A stretch of 64,000 bases of DNA from assembly GCF_024347595.1 (NCBI RefSeq), contig NZ_AP025506.1:62001-126000 (forward strand), written 5' to 3'. The notes beneath the pieces are model-generated. The model saw only the letters and a program-made list of their open reading frames with translations. It was not told the DNA's origin and made no database searches. Position numbers and translations under genes: made by a program. Numbering within the stretch: the first letter of the stretch is position 1; the number at the start of each line of letters is the position of its first letter. This document shows, in pieces, positions 1 through 8,047 of the stretch. Source of the stretch: Vibrio pomeroyi. GTDB lineage: Bacteria; Pseudomonadota; Gammaproteobacteria; Enterobacterales; Vibrionaceae.

Positions 1-367
1 ACTGCAACTCTTCAATCGACTTACACATCAGCTTTACAAAGATATTGTAAGCACCGGTGGTATAGTACGCTTCAACCACCTCATCTAACGCATTCAGCTT
101 GGCGATCGCCGAGTGGTAATCTTTGGCTGCATTGAGATTGATACCAATAAAGCAACACACGTCGTAACCTAGCTTTTTCGTGTTTACCACAACCTCGGTA
201 CGCTCAATAATGTCGGCCGATCTCATTTTCTCGATTCGAACGTGAATGGTCGCAGGACTAACGTCGAACTGCTTTGCCATCTCGGCATAAGGCGTACGAG
301 CATCTTCCATTAAGGTTTTCAGAATGGCACGGTCTAGGTCATCGAGACGAGCGGTGGTTGTGGACAT
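1..367 (-). CDS. asnC: AsnC, Lrp/AsnC-family regulator (C-terminus cut by window edge)
   Basis: Transcriptional regulator of the Lrp/AsnC family; in enterobacteria AsnC activates asparagine synthetase asnA in response to asparagine. About 122 codons are visible. Reading starts at the ATG at 367 (MSTTTARLDDLDRAIL...), continues into a winged helix-turn-helix (about residues 9-60, with the family-typical FDVSPATIHVRIEKM) and then into the RAM ligand-binding domain (DEVVEAYYTTGAYNIFVKLM). The gene runs off the left edge. Identity as AsnC rather than another Lrp paralogue rests on remembered similarity to E. coli AsnC (GYDVCCFIGI and the AYYTTG stretch). It is divergent from the GGDEF/EAL gene at 466, so the short gap between them must hold both promoters. 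Confidence 0.88.
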   Translation of the reverse strand, partial: MSTTTARLDDLDRAILKTLMEDARTPYAEMAKQFDVSPATIHVRIEKMRSADIIERTEVVVNTKKLGYDVCCFIGINLNAAKDYHSAIAKLNALDEVVEAYYTTGAYNIFVKLMCKSIEELQ

Positions 368-465
368 GCTTAACCCTTAGATTTAATGAAAATATATTGG
401 CTAGAGTACATATCATAGCCAAGGGTGATAATATTAGCAGCAACGATGATGTTAGGGTGAATTCA

Positions 466-3400
466 GTGCGATTTTGGGTGTTATTTATTGCGATGTGTTG
501 GAGCGTATTTGCTTCGGCTCAGACAAAAGATGTATTGGTGATCCACTCCTACCATCAAGGTTTTTTCTGGACGGATGATTTTCATAAAGGATTATCAGAC
601 GAGCTCGATCGTGATGGGCTGTCTTACCGTGTCGTTTATCTCGATAGTAAACGTACTCAAAACCCAGAATACCTAGAGCGTGTGTATCAGCTTTATCACA
701 CCAAGCTGCAGCATGAAGAATTTGCAGCGATTGTCGTTAGTGATAACAATGCACTCAACCTAATGAAGCGTCTTGCGCCTGATCTCAAGGGCACACCTGT
801 CATCTTTGGTGGCATCAACAATTTCTCCCCTGAGATGATCGAAGGTTTGAACGCAACGGGCATCACTGAAGATATCGACTTAGTGGGCAATATCGAGCTG
901 GTTAAACGTCTTCAATCGACCGTAAAGAAGATCTACATCGTTACCGATCACTCGGTCACGGGTGAGGCGATTCGTTCTCAAATCGATCTGTTCATCAAAA
1001 CCCATCCGGACTTCTCTGACCTCGTTGAGCACTATGTGCCGGATTCTTACCAAGAACTAATGGAATTTTCTCAACGTGCCGATTTAGGCAAGAGCTTGCT
1101 GTTTTGGGCGTATTACCGCGATGCGCAAGGCAGAGTGAGCAGCGATGAAGATTGGCGACAACTGAACATCAAGACCCAAATGCCACTGTATATGGTGCAT
1201 GATTTGGGGCTTGGTTTTGGTGCTATTGGTGGCGTGATTCAAAGCGGCGAAACGCAAGGGCGTGACACCGGACGCGTGTTATTGAATGTGCTGAATCACC
1301 CTGATGAGCCATTGCCGTTAGTGGTGGCTGGCGCTCCAGAAATCAAACTCGATTATCAACAGATCTCTCGTTGGGATCTGGGCGCTGAAAATGAAGCCTC
1401 GGTGACATTTCTCAATAAGCCTAAGTCATTCTTAATGCGCTACCGTGATGAAATTCGCACCATCGGCTTAATGTTCTTGAGCATGTCGTGTGTTATCGCA
1501 GTGTTGGTGTATTACCTTAATCGCCTCAAAAAGAGTGAACGTGCAAGTCGCCAAAGCCAACGACTGCTTGAATCGATATTCGATCAGAGCCTGCAATTTA
1601 TGGGCATCATCGATAAAGGTGGCGTATTGCTGTCGAGTAACAGCAAGCTGCATGAGCTGCTTTACAATCAAGGCTATAAATTGGGAACGCCGCTTCAACA
1701 ACATCAACACTGGGAAGATTCTGCAGGTGAGGTGTTGAGAGAGTACTTTGCAGAGAAAGGAGATCATCCGGCTCTGAGGTTTGAGGCTGAGGTATGGTGT
1801 CGTGACCGCGGTGCGATGGTATTGGATATCTCACTGAAGCCGATGCCGGGCAGTGAAGAAGGTGATATTCAGTTCTTGTTTGAAGCACGTGATGTCACCT
1901 CACGTAAGTTGGCTGAGAACAAGCTGTTCCAGCGTGAAGCGAACCTAAAGCTGTATTACGACAAACAACCCGTGATGATGATTACTTTGGATGGCAATAA
2001 CCGCATTCAACAAGTGAACCAGTTTGCTGAAGAGCTGCTTGGTTACCCTCTGGATGAACTTTTAGGTCATCGTCCTAGAGAGTTCTATGTCGATGAGAAT
2101 GCGATGATTCCTCGTCATATCCTGCTGCAACCACAACACAAGATTCGAGGTGTGTGGCGTCGTGATATTGAGTATCGCCATGCCGACGGCAGCACGATCT
2201 GGATTCGAGAAAATATCCGCCCGCTGGTGGAGTCGGATCAGCTACTGATTGTGGGTGAAGACATCACAGAAACACACGAGCTGTCAGAAAAGCTAGAGTA
2301 TCAAGCCCAGTACGATCTGTTGACTGACACCTTTAACCGCAACCACTTTGAGCAAGAGCTACAAAAGGCGCTGAAAGAGGTCGAGAGCCACATGCGCACC
2401 CACGCGATGTTGTTCTTAGATCTAGACCAACTGAAAGTCTTGAACGACACCGCAGGGCATGAAGCGGGCGATGCCGCGATCTTGTTTAGTGCGCAATTAC
2501 TCGAAGATGTGCTGCCATACAATGCGGTGTTGGCACGAATGGGCGGTGACGAGTTTGCGGTCCTTATCAAAGACTGTACCGAGCGAGACGCCGTGAATGT
2601 GTGTCGCAGTATTATCTCGATGATGAGTGAGAATCCATTTTTGTGGGATGATATTCGCCTCAATCTGACTTGCTCTATTGGCATCCGATTGATTGACCAT
2701 ACCGCGGCTTCACCGCAGATGGTGCATGCTCAAGCCGATGCGGCGTGTCACGCGGCCAAAGAAGAAGGTCGTAACCGCTATAACCTTTATCATCAAGATG
2801 ATGAAGACCTGCGTCGTCGTCATCTAGAGATGGAGTGCGTGAACCTAGTGCATGAAGCCTTAGCCAATGATCGCCTAGAGCTGTTTGCACAGCGTATTCT
2901 TGGCTTAGATGAAGAAAGCGAGAAAATGCACTTTGAAATCTTGGTACGTATCAAGAACATCAAAGGGGAATACATCTCTCCCGGGATCTTCATGCCAGCC
3001 TCTGAGCGCTACAACATCGCGCACTTGATTGACCGCCAAGTAGTAGGTCAAACGCTGAGTTGGTTAGAGCAACGCCCACATCTGATTGATGAGCTAGGGA
3101 TGTGCTCAATTAACCTTTCTGGTCACTCGATGGGTAATCGTGAGTTTGTTGAGTTCCTGATAGATAGCTTGAGCAACTCGTCGATACCGTGTCATAAGAT
3201 TTGTTTGGAGATCACTGAAACGGCTGCGATGAGCAACATGAAGCAGGCGATCAAGTTCTTCACTCGTATTAAAGAGCTTGGCTGCATGATTGCATTAGAC
3301 GATTTTGGCTCTGGTTTATCGTCGTTTGGTTACTTGAAGAAGCTTCCGGTTGATATTGTGAAGATCGATGGCTTGTTTGTGCGTGATATTGATGTCAACG

Positions 3401-3615
3401 AGATGGATCATGTGATGGTTCGTTCGATCAATGATTTAGCCAAGCAAATGGGCAAATACACGGTGGCGGAATTTGTCGAGAATACCCAGATTATCGACAA
3501 GCTGATTGAGCTAGGTGTGAACTACGCACAAGGCTACATTATTGGCCGACCTAAGCCGCTTGCAGAACTGGTTGAAGAGTTACAGAAAGAGCGAGCGCTA
3601 GAGCACCTCAATTAA
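466..3615 (+). CDS. GGDEF/EAL sensor with periplasmic substrate-binding-like domain and PAS domains
   Basis: Probable membrane-bound cyclic-di-GMP enzyme of about 1049 aa. Order seen: signal peptide; periplasmic ABC-substrate-binding-like region (about 20-320, beginning DVLVIHSYHQGFFWTDDF); one membrane segment (about 332-350, IGLMFLSMSCVIAVLV); two PAS-like regions (about 365-480 and 498-608); a GGDEF domain with intact RMGGDEF (about 692); and an EAL domain. The EAL signature is EIL (FEILVRI, about 822), while other EAL landmarks are present (SINLSG, EITETA, LDDFGSG, VKIDGLF). A longer reading frame upstream overlaps asnC on the other strand, so I place the start at GTG 466, which has a TTAGGG about 8 nt upstream and gives a clean signal peptide. 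GTG 457 or ATG 493 are alternatives. Ligand unknown; net activity (cyclase or phosphodiesterase) cannot be told from sequence. Confidence 0.85.
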   Translation: MRFWVLFIAMCWSVFASAQTKDVLVIHSYHQGFFWTDDFHKGLSDELDRDGLSYRVVYLDSKRTQNPEYLERVYQLYHTKLQHEEFAAIVVSDNNALNLMKRLAPDLKGTPVIFGGINNFSPEMIEGLNATGITEDIDLVGNIELVKRLQSTVKKIYIVTDHSVTGEAIRSQIDLFIKTHPDFSDLVEHYVPDSYQELMEFSQRADLGKSLLFWAYYRDAQGRVSSDEDWRQLNIKTQMPLYMVHDLGLGFGAIGGVIQSGETQGRDTGRVLLNVLNHPDEPLPLVVAGAPEIKLDYQQISRWDLGAENEASVTFLNKPKSFLMRYRDEIRTIGLMFLSMSCVIAVLVYYLNRLKKSERASRQSQRLLESIFDQSLQFMGIIDKGGVLLSSNSKLHELLYNQGYKLGTPLQQHQHWEDSAGEVLREYFAEKGDHPALRFEAEVWCRDRGAMVLDISLKPMPGSEEGDIQFLFEARDVTSRKLAENKLFQREANLKLYYDKQPVMMITLDGNNRIQQVNQFAEELLGYPLDELLGHRPREFYVDENAMIPRHILLQPQHKIRGVWRRDIEYRHADGSTIWIRENIRPLVESDQLLIVGEDITETHELSEKLEYQAQYDLLTDTFNRNHFEQELQKALKEVESHMRTHAMLFLDLDQLKVLNDTAGHEAGDAAILFSAQLLEDVLPYNAVLARMGGDEFAVLIKDCTERDAVNVCRSIISMMSENPFLWDDIRLNLTCSIGIRLIDHTAASPQMVHAQADAACHAAKEEGRNRYNLYHQDDEDLRRRHLEMECVNLVHEALANDRLELFAQRILGLDEESEKMHFEILVRIKNIKGEYISPGIFMPASERYNIAHLIDRQVVGQTLSWLEQRPHLIDELGMCSINLSGHSMGNREFVEFLIDSLSNSSIPCHKICLEITETAAMSNMKQAIKFFTRIKELGCMIALDDFGSGLSSFGYLKKLPVDIVKIDGLFVRDIDVNEMDHVMVRSINDLAKQMGKYTVAEFVENTQIIDKLIELGVNYAQGYIIGRPKPLAELVEELQKERALEHLN

Positions 3616-3711
3616 GTAAACCAAGTTACATGATGAGGATTCATTAGCTCTGGTAATTTAAGAGCTAACAGCTTTGAGAGCTAATAGTTTGCTCCGTTAA
3701 TATGTATTGTT

Positions 3712-3746
3712 GAGGCAATCAGGTAAACTGGTTGCCTCTTTTGTTT
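3712..3746 (+). terminator. Intrinsic terminator after the GGDEF/EAL gene
   Basis: GAGGCAA and TTGCCTC form the stem, followed by TTTTGTTTT. It ends the upstream gene and separates it from rsmJ. Confidence 0.8.
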
Positions 3747-3774
3747 TGAATACTACTGTCTGTTGGAGACGACC

Positions 3775-4554
3775 TTGCAACTACAACTGATTTGCGAAGA
3801 TGCTACCCAAATCGATCATTTAAATGACTTAGCGGCCCGTTGGAATTTATCTCATGATGAAAACAGCGAATTTGCTTTGGTGCTGACTGACGAGCGACTT
3901 GAGTTACGCAAAGTGGACGAACCAAAACTTGGCGCTATCTTTGTTGATCTAGTCGGCGGCGCGGTTGGTCATCGACGTAAGTTTGGTGGTGGTAAAGGTC
4001 AGGCGATCGCCAAGGCGGCAGGCTTAAATAAAGGGGCTACGCCAACCATTCTTGATGGCACGGCTGGCTTAGGTCGCGATGCGTTTGTATTGGCCTCTCT
4101 CGGTTGTAAGGTACAAATGGTTGAGCGTCACCCTGTAGTAGCAGCTTTGCTGGATGATGGCTTACAGCGCGCCCAGCAAGACCCAGATATCGGTGGCTGG
4201 GTAAGTGAACGTATGAAGTTGATTCACGCTTCAAGCCATGATGCGTTAGATAAGCTGAGTAATGATCCTAACTTCGAGCAGCCAGATGTGGTGTATCTCG
4301 ATCCAATGTATCCGCACCCTGAGAACAAAAAGAAATCGGCTCTGGTCAAAAAAGAGATGCGCGTATTCCAATCTTTGGTCGGTGCAGATTTAGATGCTGA
4401 TGGTTTGTTGGAGCCTGCAATGAAATTGGCATCAAAGCGAGTTGTGGTCAAAAGACCCGATTACGCAGCATGGCTAGACGAGCAAAAACCAAGCATGGCG
4501 ATCGAAACTAAAAAGAATCGTTTTGACGTCTATGTGAAAGCATCAATGACTTAA
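3775..4554 (+). CDS. rsmJ: 16S rRNA (guanine-1516-N2)-methyltransferase RsmJ
   Basis: SAM-dependent methyltransferase that modifies G1516 of 16S rRNA (formerly YhiQ). Recognised from conserved blocks also found in E. coli Rsm[27 protein letters not shown], the SAM-binding [27 protein letters not shown], the catalytic-type [10 protein letters not shown], and [17 protein letters not shown]. The frame is open to TTG 3763, but TTG 3775 has GGAG 6 nt upstream and gives an N-terminus of MQLQLICED, so I prefer it (259 aa; E. coli about 250). It is single and flanked by terminators. In E. coli it is also near uspA/uspB, and here it lies about 2 kb from uspA. Confidence 0.93.
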   Translation: MQLQLICEDATQIDHLNDLAARWNLSHDENSEFALVLTDERLELRKVDEPKLGAIFVDLVGGAVGHRRKFGGGKGQAIAKAAGLNKGATPTILDGTAGLGRDAFVLASLGCKVQMVERHPVVAALLDDGLQRAQQDPDIGGWVSERMKLIHASSHDALDKLSNDPNFEQPDVVYLDPMYPHPENKKKSALVKKEMRVFQSLVGADLDADGLLEPAMKLASKRVVVKRPDYAAWLDEQKPSMAIETKKNRFDVYVKASMT

Positions 4555-4660
4555 GTAAAGCATCAATAACTTAGCAACACGCTAAGAAAATTTCCCGTCA
4601 TAAATACGATAAATCACCATTTAACACTTGCGATAGTCGCGTTACGGATGTATATCTAAC

Positions 4661-4681
4661 TAAGAATCATTATTATTCTTA
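4661..4681 (+). promoter_or_regulatory. Candidate Fur box before the cysteine-rich protein
   Basis: TAAGAATCATTATTATTCTTA is an imperfect palindrome. Its first 15 bases match the 7-1-7 Fur consensus TGATAATNATTATCA at about 11 of 14 positions. It lies 15-35 bp upstream of the ATG at 4696. Iron control is inferred. Confidence 0.5.
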
Positions 4682-4695
4682 GCTGGAGTTGTAGC

Positions 4696-5259
4696 ATGGC
4701 TAAACGCTTTTGTAAGTTAAACCGTCGAGATATTACCGAACACCTAGGCGAGATCCACAGCTTGGTTACCCAGCCAAAGTTTGTGTGTCGTTCTTGTGCG
4801 CGTTCATCGGCGGACGAAGCGAACTTATGCAAACCAACCGCAATTCCACCGATTGGCTGTCAAAACAAACCTGCCGAAGAGAAAGCGGCGTGTGGTCTGT
4901 TGGCTGAAACATTGCCTAAGCCTGAAATAACACTGGCTGAAGTTGTGGATACGCCTGATTCTGCCGTTCAAATGTTTGACCCTAGCGTTGCAAGTATTGC
5001 TAAGAAACCATCATTGAAAAAAGCCAAGCTGAAAAAGCTTATGGCGAACAGTGGTGAGAAAAAAGAGCTTAAGCGAGCGAAGAAAGCCGCGAAGAAGCAA
5101 GAGAAGTACAATAAGAAACTGGCGAAGATGATTAAGAAGCAGCAGAAGCTGTTTAAGAAAAGTCAGAAGATGGAAAGCAAGTTGGAACGCATCAACCTAC
5201 AACTTGATGACGTTGTTTTCACAGAGAGCCCATCAATGGCCGTGAACCATATTCACTGA
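4696..5259 (+). CDS. Hypothetical cysteine-rich, lysine-rich small protein
   Basis: I do not recognise a characterised function. The 187-aa product has six cysteines in its first 66 residues (6, 31, 34, 45, 55, 66), including a CRSC pair, which suggests a bound metal or Fe-S/zinc site. After a less structured middle, residues about 104-170 are extremely rich in lysine, alternating with A, L, E and Q (KKLMANSGEKKELKRAKKAA), and should form a long basic helix or coiled coil able to bind nucleic acid. No signal peptide or membrane segment is seen. SD-like GGAGTTG precedes the ATG. A Fur-like box lies immediately upstream and a strong terminator follows, so it is probably a single-gene unit. Possible roles such as metal-sensing or RNA-binding are inference only. 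Confidence 0.75.
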   Translation: MAKRFCKLNRRDITEHLGEIHSLVTQPKFVCRSCARSSADEANLCKPTAIPPIGCQNKPAEEKAACGLLAETLPKPEITLAEVVDTPDSAVQMFDPSVASIAKKPSLKKAKLKKLMANSGEKKELKRAKKAAKKQEKYNKKLAKMIKKQQKLFKKSQKMESKLERINLQLDDVVFTESPSMAVNHIH

Positions 5260-5285
5260 TTGTAATGATATCACCCAATTAAAAA

Positions 5286-5308
5286 GAGCGACCTTAGGTC
5301 GCTCTTTT
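5286..5308 (+). terminator. Intrinsic terminator, probably bidirectional
   Basis: GAGCGACC-TTA-GGTCGCTC followed by TTTT and preceded by AAAAA. It lies between the convergent cysteine-rich gene and yigM, so it can serve both. Confidence 0.85.
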
Positions 5309-5347
5309 GCTTTCTGGGGTAACTCAAAATCGATTCAATCAAGCCAA

Positions 5348-6226
5348 TTAAGCGTTGCTAGCGGATCTCGCGACACGCTTTTTCACCCAAGTTTCGTTGA
5401 CCCACAATGAAAGCAAGATAACCCCGCCACCAATCGACAGTCGAACCAAGTCGACATCTCTATTCCAGATCAGGATGTTCACTACCAAGCCAGCAGGCAC
5501 TAGGATGTTGTTCATTACCGCAAGTGCGCCCGCATTCACCATGCATGCGCCTTTATTCCACATAAAGTAACCCAAACCTGAAGCGATTAAGCCTAGGTAG
5601 ATCAGGATCCCCCACTGAAGTGCGGTGGTTGGCAGTTTTTCAGGGTTGCCCAGTAGCATGAAAGCAACCGAAGCGACACACAAAGCACCTAAGTAGAAAT
5701 AGCCAAATACCGTGTGTTGAGGCAGCTCAGTAGATTCATTCTCCATCACCACCTTATAGCCAACCTGACCGATAGCAAAACATAGGTTCGCGCCTTGCAC
5801 GACAAGGAAGCCGACTAAAAAGTTGTCGTTGATGCCTGCGAATTTAATGAATACCGCGCCCAATACCGCAATTGCAGCCGTCACTAGGTACCAAGGTGAG
5901 AATTGTCCTTTGAGAAAGTCATAAATAAGCGTGACATAAATTGGAGTAAAGACGGTAAACAAAAGGACTTCAGGCACTGACAGCAGCAAGAACGACTGAT
6001 AATAGAAGCAATACATCAGCCCAAGCTGAATACCACCAATAGCCATCAATTTAGCGATCAGCTTACGTGAGACACCACGAAACTTAAGGAAAGGAAGGAA
6101 TACGAGACCCGCCAGGGCAACACGCATCAAAACAGAGAACCAAGCATCAACCTGACCAGCAAGGTAGACGCCGATCAGGCTAAAGGAGAAGGCCCATAGG
6201 AGGGTAACACCAGCTAAATAGCTCAT
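5348..6226 (-). CDS. yigM: YigM-type EamA/DMT transporter (probable biotin importer)
   Basis: Integral membrane protein of 292 aa with about ten hydrophobic helices arranged as two EamA repeats. It resembles E. coli YigM, reported as a high-affinity biotin transporter: shared landmarks include LLWAFSFSLIGVYLAG near the N-terminus, VLMRVALAGLVFLPFL, LLLFTVFTPIYVTLIYDF, FAIGQVGYK, LQWGILIYLGLIASGLGYFMWN and a MNNILVPAGLVVN stretch. Biotin as substrate is carried over from the family and not visible in the sequence. The ATG at 6226 begins MSYLAGVTLL. It lies 52 bp downstream of uspA on the same strand with no obvious terminator between, so read-through from uspA is possible. Confidence 0.8.
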   Translation of the reverse strand: MSYLAGVTLLWAFSFSLIGVYLAGQVDAWFSVLMRVALAGLVFLPFLKFRGVSRKLIAKLMAIGGIQLGLMYCFYYQSFLLLSVPEVLLFTVFTPIYVTLIYDFLKGQFSPWYLVTAAIAVLGAVFIKFAGINDNFLVGFLVVQGANLCFAIGQVGYKVVMENESTELPQHTVFGYFYLGALCVASVAFMLLGNPEKLPTTALQWGILIYLGLIASGLGYFMWNKGACMVNAGALAVMNNILVPAGLVVNILIWNRDVDLVRLSIGGGVILLSLWVNETWVKKRVARSASNA

Positions 6227-6278
6227 AGTAAAACTTCGTTAATAAGATATGAGCTGTATGTTACCTAACCTTAAATCA

Positions 6279-6713
6279 TTAGTCTTCTGAATCTCTTAGA
6301 GGCACGACCAGCATATCAACCGGTGAGGCGTTGATCAGTTGGCGTGTTGAAGAGAGTAGTTTGCTCCAGAAGTCTTGATGGTGTCCGCAAACCACTAGAT
6401 CCACATTGAACTCGTTGATGGTGTCACACAGTTCGTGGCTCAAGTCACCACTGCCCACTAAGGTGTGAGTGATTGGGTATTGAGCGTGTTCTGCAAAGTT
6501 TTGCAGCTGAATACGAGAGGCTTCCATCGCGTTGTGTTGGGTTTCTGCCATGTTGATATCAATCAGGCCGGTATAGAGCTCTGCGTAGTTAATGTCGATA
6601 TGGATAAAAGAGACTTTGGCTTCCAATGGCTTTGCCAATGCTACCGCTTTATCCACAATTAATTTGCTGTCATCTGATAAATCGACTGCGACCAAAATAT
6701 GTTTGTAACTCAT
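6279..6713 (-). CDS. uspA: Universal stress protein A
   Basis: Cytoplasmic 144-aa universal stress protein, the same length as E. coli UspA. Diagnostic sequence includes MSYKHILVAVDLS at the start, YTGLIDIN in the middle, and LVVCGHHQDFWSKLLSS...DMLVVPLRD at the end. The frame is open a further 14 codons, but the ATG at 6713 is preceded by GGAGGTAGCGAT, an excellent ribosome binding site, and matches the family N-terminus. It is divergent from ftnA. In E. coli uspA pairs with uspB; here ferritin sits between them. Confidence 0.95.
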   Translation of the reverse strand: MSYKHILVAVDLSDDSKLIVDKAVALAKPLEAKVSFIHIDINYAELYTGLIDINMAETQHNAMEASRIQLQNFAEHAQYPITHTLVGSGDLSHELCDTINEFNVDLVVCGHHQDFWSKLLSSTRQLINASPVDMLVVPLRDSED

Positions 6714-6900
6714 ATCGCTACCTCCTTTATTCATTGTCTGATTAAAGATTAGCACTATGCGATGGCTTTTTTTGCTGAAGTGATCTCATATCCACTGTCT
6801 TGCGTAGTGATGATTCAAAATTGGTTAACTAATGCTCTGCGAGATATTAATAAAATAGTGATATAGTAGAGAAAATTGAGGATGTAATTAGGAGTCTTAA

Positions 6901-7428
6901 ATGCTGTCAAAAACTATGGTTGAGCAACTGAATGATCAAATTAACCTAGAATTTTTCTCATCCAATCTATACTTACAAATGAGTGCTTGGTGTGAAGACA
7001 AAGGATTTGAAGGTGCAGCCGAGTTTCTGCGTGTTCATGCGGTAGAAGAAATGGAGCATATGCAGCGTCTTTTCACTTACGTAAGTGAGACAGGTGCAAT
7101 GCCAATTCTAGGTGCAATTGAAGCACCAAAACACGAATTCGAAAGCCTTGGCGCAGTGTTCCGTGAAACTTATGAACATGAGCAGATGATTACTGAAAAG
7201 ATCAACAAACTGGCTCACGTTGCTTTCAGCACACAAGACTACTCAACCTTTAACTTCCTGCAATGGTACGTTGCAGAGCAACACGAAGAAGAGAAGTTGT
7301 TTAAAGGTGTATTGGATAAGCTAGAACTTGTTGGTGAAGACGGTAAAGCATTGTTCTTTATTGATAAAGACCTAGCGCAATTGGCAAAAGATGGTTCATC
7401 TTCAATTATGGAAGCTCCTGCCGTTTAG
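6901..7428 (+). CDS. ftnA: Non-haem ferritin FtnA
   Basis: Cytoplasmic iron-storage ferritin (175 aa) that oxidises Fe(II) and stores it as mineral in a 24-mer. The diiron ferroxidase ligands of bacterial ferritins are present in order: the Glu in NLEFF, the EEMEHM pair, the Glu in ETYEHEQMI, and [25 protein letters not shown] closely matches E. coli FtnA. ATG 6901 follows TTAGGAGTC. A TATAGT hexamer about 35 bp upstream is a plausible -10. It lies 68 bp before uspB on the same strand with no strong terminator between, so the two may be co-transcribed. Confidence 0.95.
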   Translation: MLSKTMVEQLNDQINLEFFSSNLYLQMSAWCEDKGFEGAAEFLRVHAVEEMEHMQRLFTYVSETGAMPILGAIEAPKHEFESLGAVFRETYEHEQMITEKINKLAHVAFSTQDYSTFNFLQWYVAEQHEEEKLFKGVLDKLELVGEDGKALFFIDKDLAQLAKDGSSSIMEAPAV

Positions 7429-7496
7429 GTAGTACGAGAAAGACACTGATTATCTTTTTCTTTTGAGTTTTCTTATGAAGATGTAGGGAGGAAAGG

Positions 7497-7820
7497 ATGA
7501 TCAGCGGCGACACTATTCTATTTGCACTAATGGTTGTGACTTGTGTGAACTGGGCGCGTTATTTTACTGCGCTAAGAACACTGATTTATATTATGCGAGA
7601 AGCACATCCTCTACTTTATCAACAAGTAGACGGAGGTGGGTTCTTCACAACTCATGGCAATATGACCAAACAAGTCCGCTTGTTTAGTTACATCAAAAGC
7701 AAAGAGTATCACCATCACCATGACGAGGTGTTCACTTCCAAGTGTGATCGTGTAAGACAGTTATTCATACTCTCTTCTGCTCTGCTTGGTGTGACGTTAT
7801 TGTCGTCGTTCATCGTTTAG
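7497..7820 (+). CDS. uspB: Universal stress protein B
   Basis: Small inner-membrane protein (107 aa) of the UspB family, linked in E. coli to stationary phase, RpoS and ethanol resistance. It matches E. coli UspB in length and in [26 protein letters not shown] and HHDEVF...[14 protein letters not shown]. Hydrophobic segments lie at about residues 4-20 and 88-107. It has a strong SD (GGGAGGAAAGG) 5 nt before the ATG. Biochemical role unknown. Confidence 0.93.
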   Translation: MISGDTILFALMVVTCVNWARYFTALRTLIYIMREAHPLLYQQVDGGGFFTTHGNMTKQVRLFSYIKSKEYHHHHDEVFTSKCDRVRQLFILSSALLGVTLLSSFIV

Positions 7821-7954
7821 GCGATCCAGTACGTGTGATATAGAGTGCCGGTTGTTCGTTAAGCTCAGTAGCGTAATCGCAGCTGTCTGAGATTTGTACA
7901 ATTGAACATCAATTGCAAAGTTAAAAATTGACGCTAAAATAGCGAGCAATTAGT

Positions 7955-7987
7955 AAGGATGTGCTGTTTATGCACATCCTTTTTTAT
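7955..7987 (+). terminator. Intrinsic terminator after uspB
   Basis: AAGGATGTGC and GCACATCCTT form a ten-base stem with a 7-nt loop, followed by a run of T. Confidence 0.88.
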
Positions 7988-8047
7988 TGATGGCATTTCG
8001 AGAACAGGGTGTACTCGTGATGCAAAAGTGAAGAAAGCAGAACCACA

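Noticed and set aside
274..465. Upstream extension of the GGDEF/EAL frame
   Set aside because: It runs antisense through asnC, lacks a ribosome binding site, and puts non-hydrophobic sequence before a clear signal peptide.
2301..2684. 127-codon frame antisense to the GGDEF domain
   Set aside because: Shadow of a strongly conserved coding region, rich in Ser/Arg as such shadows are.
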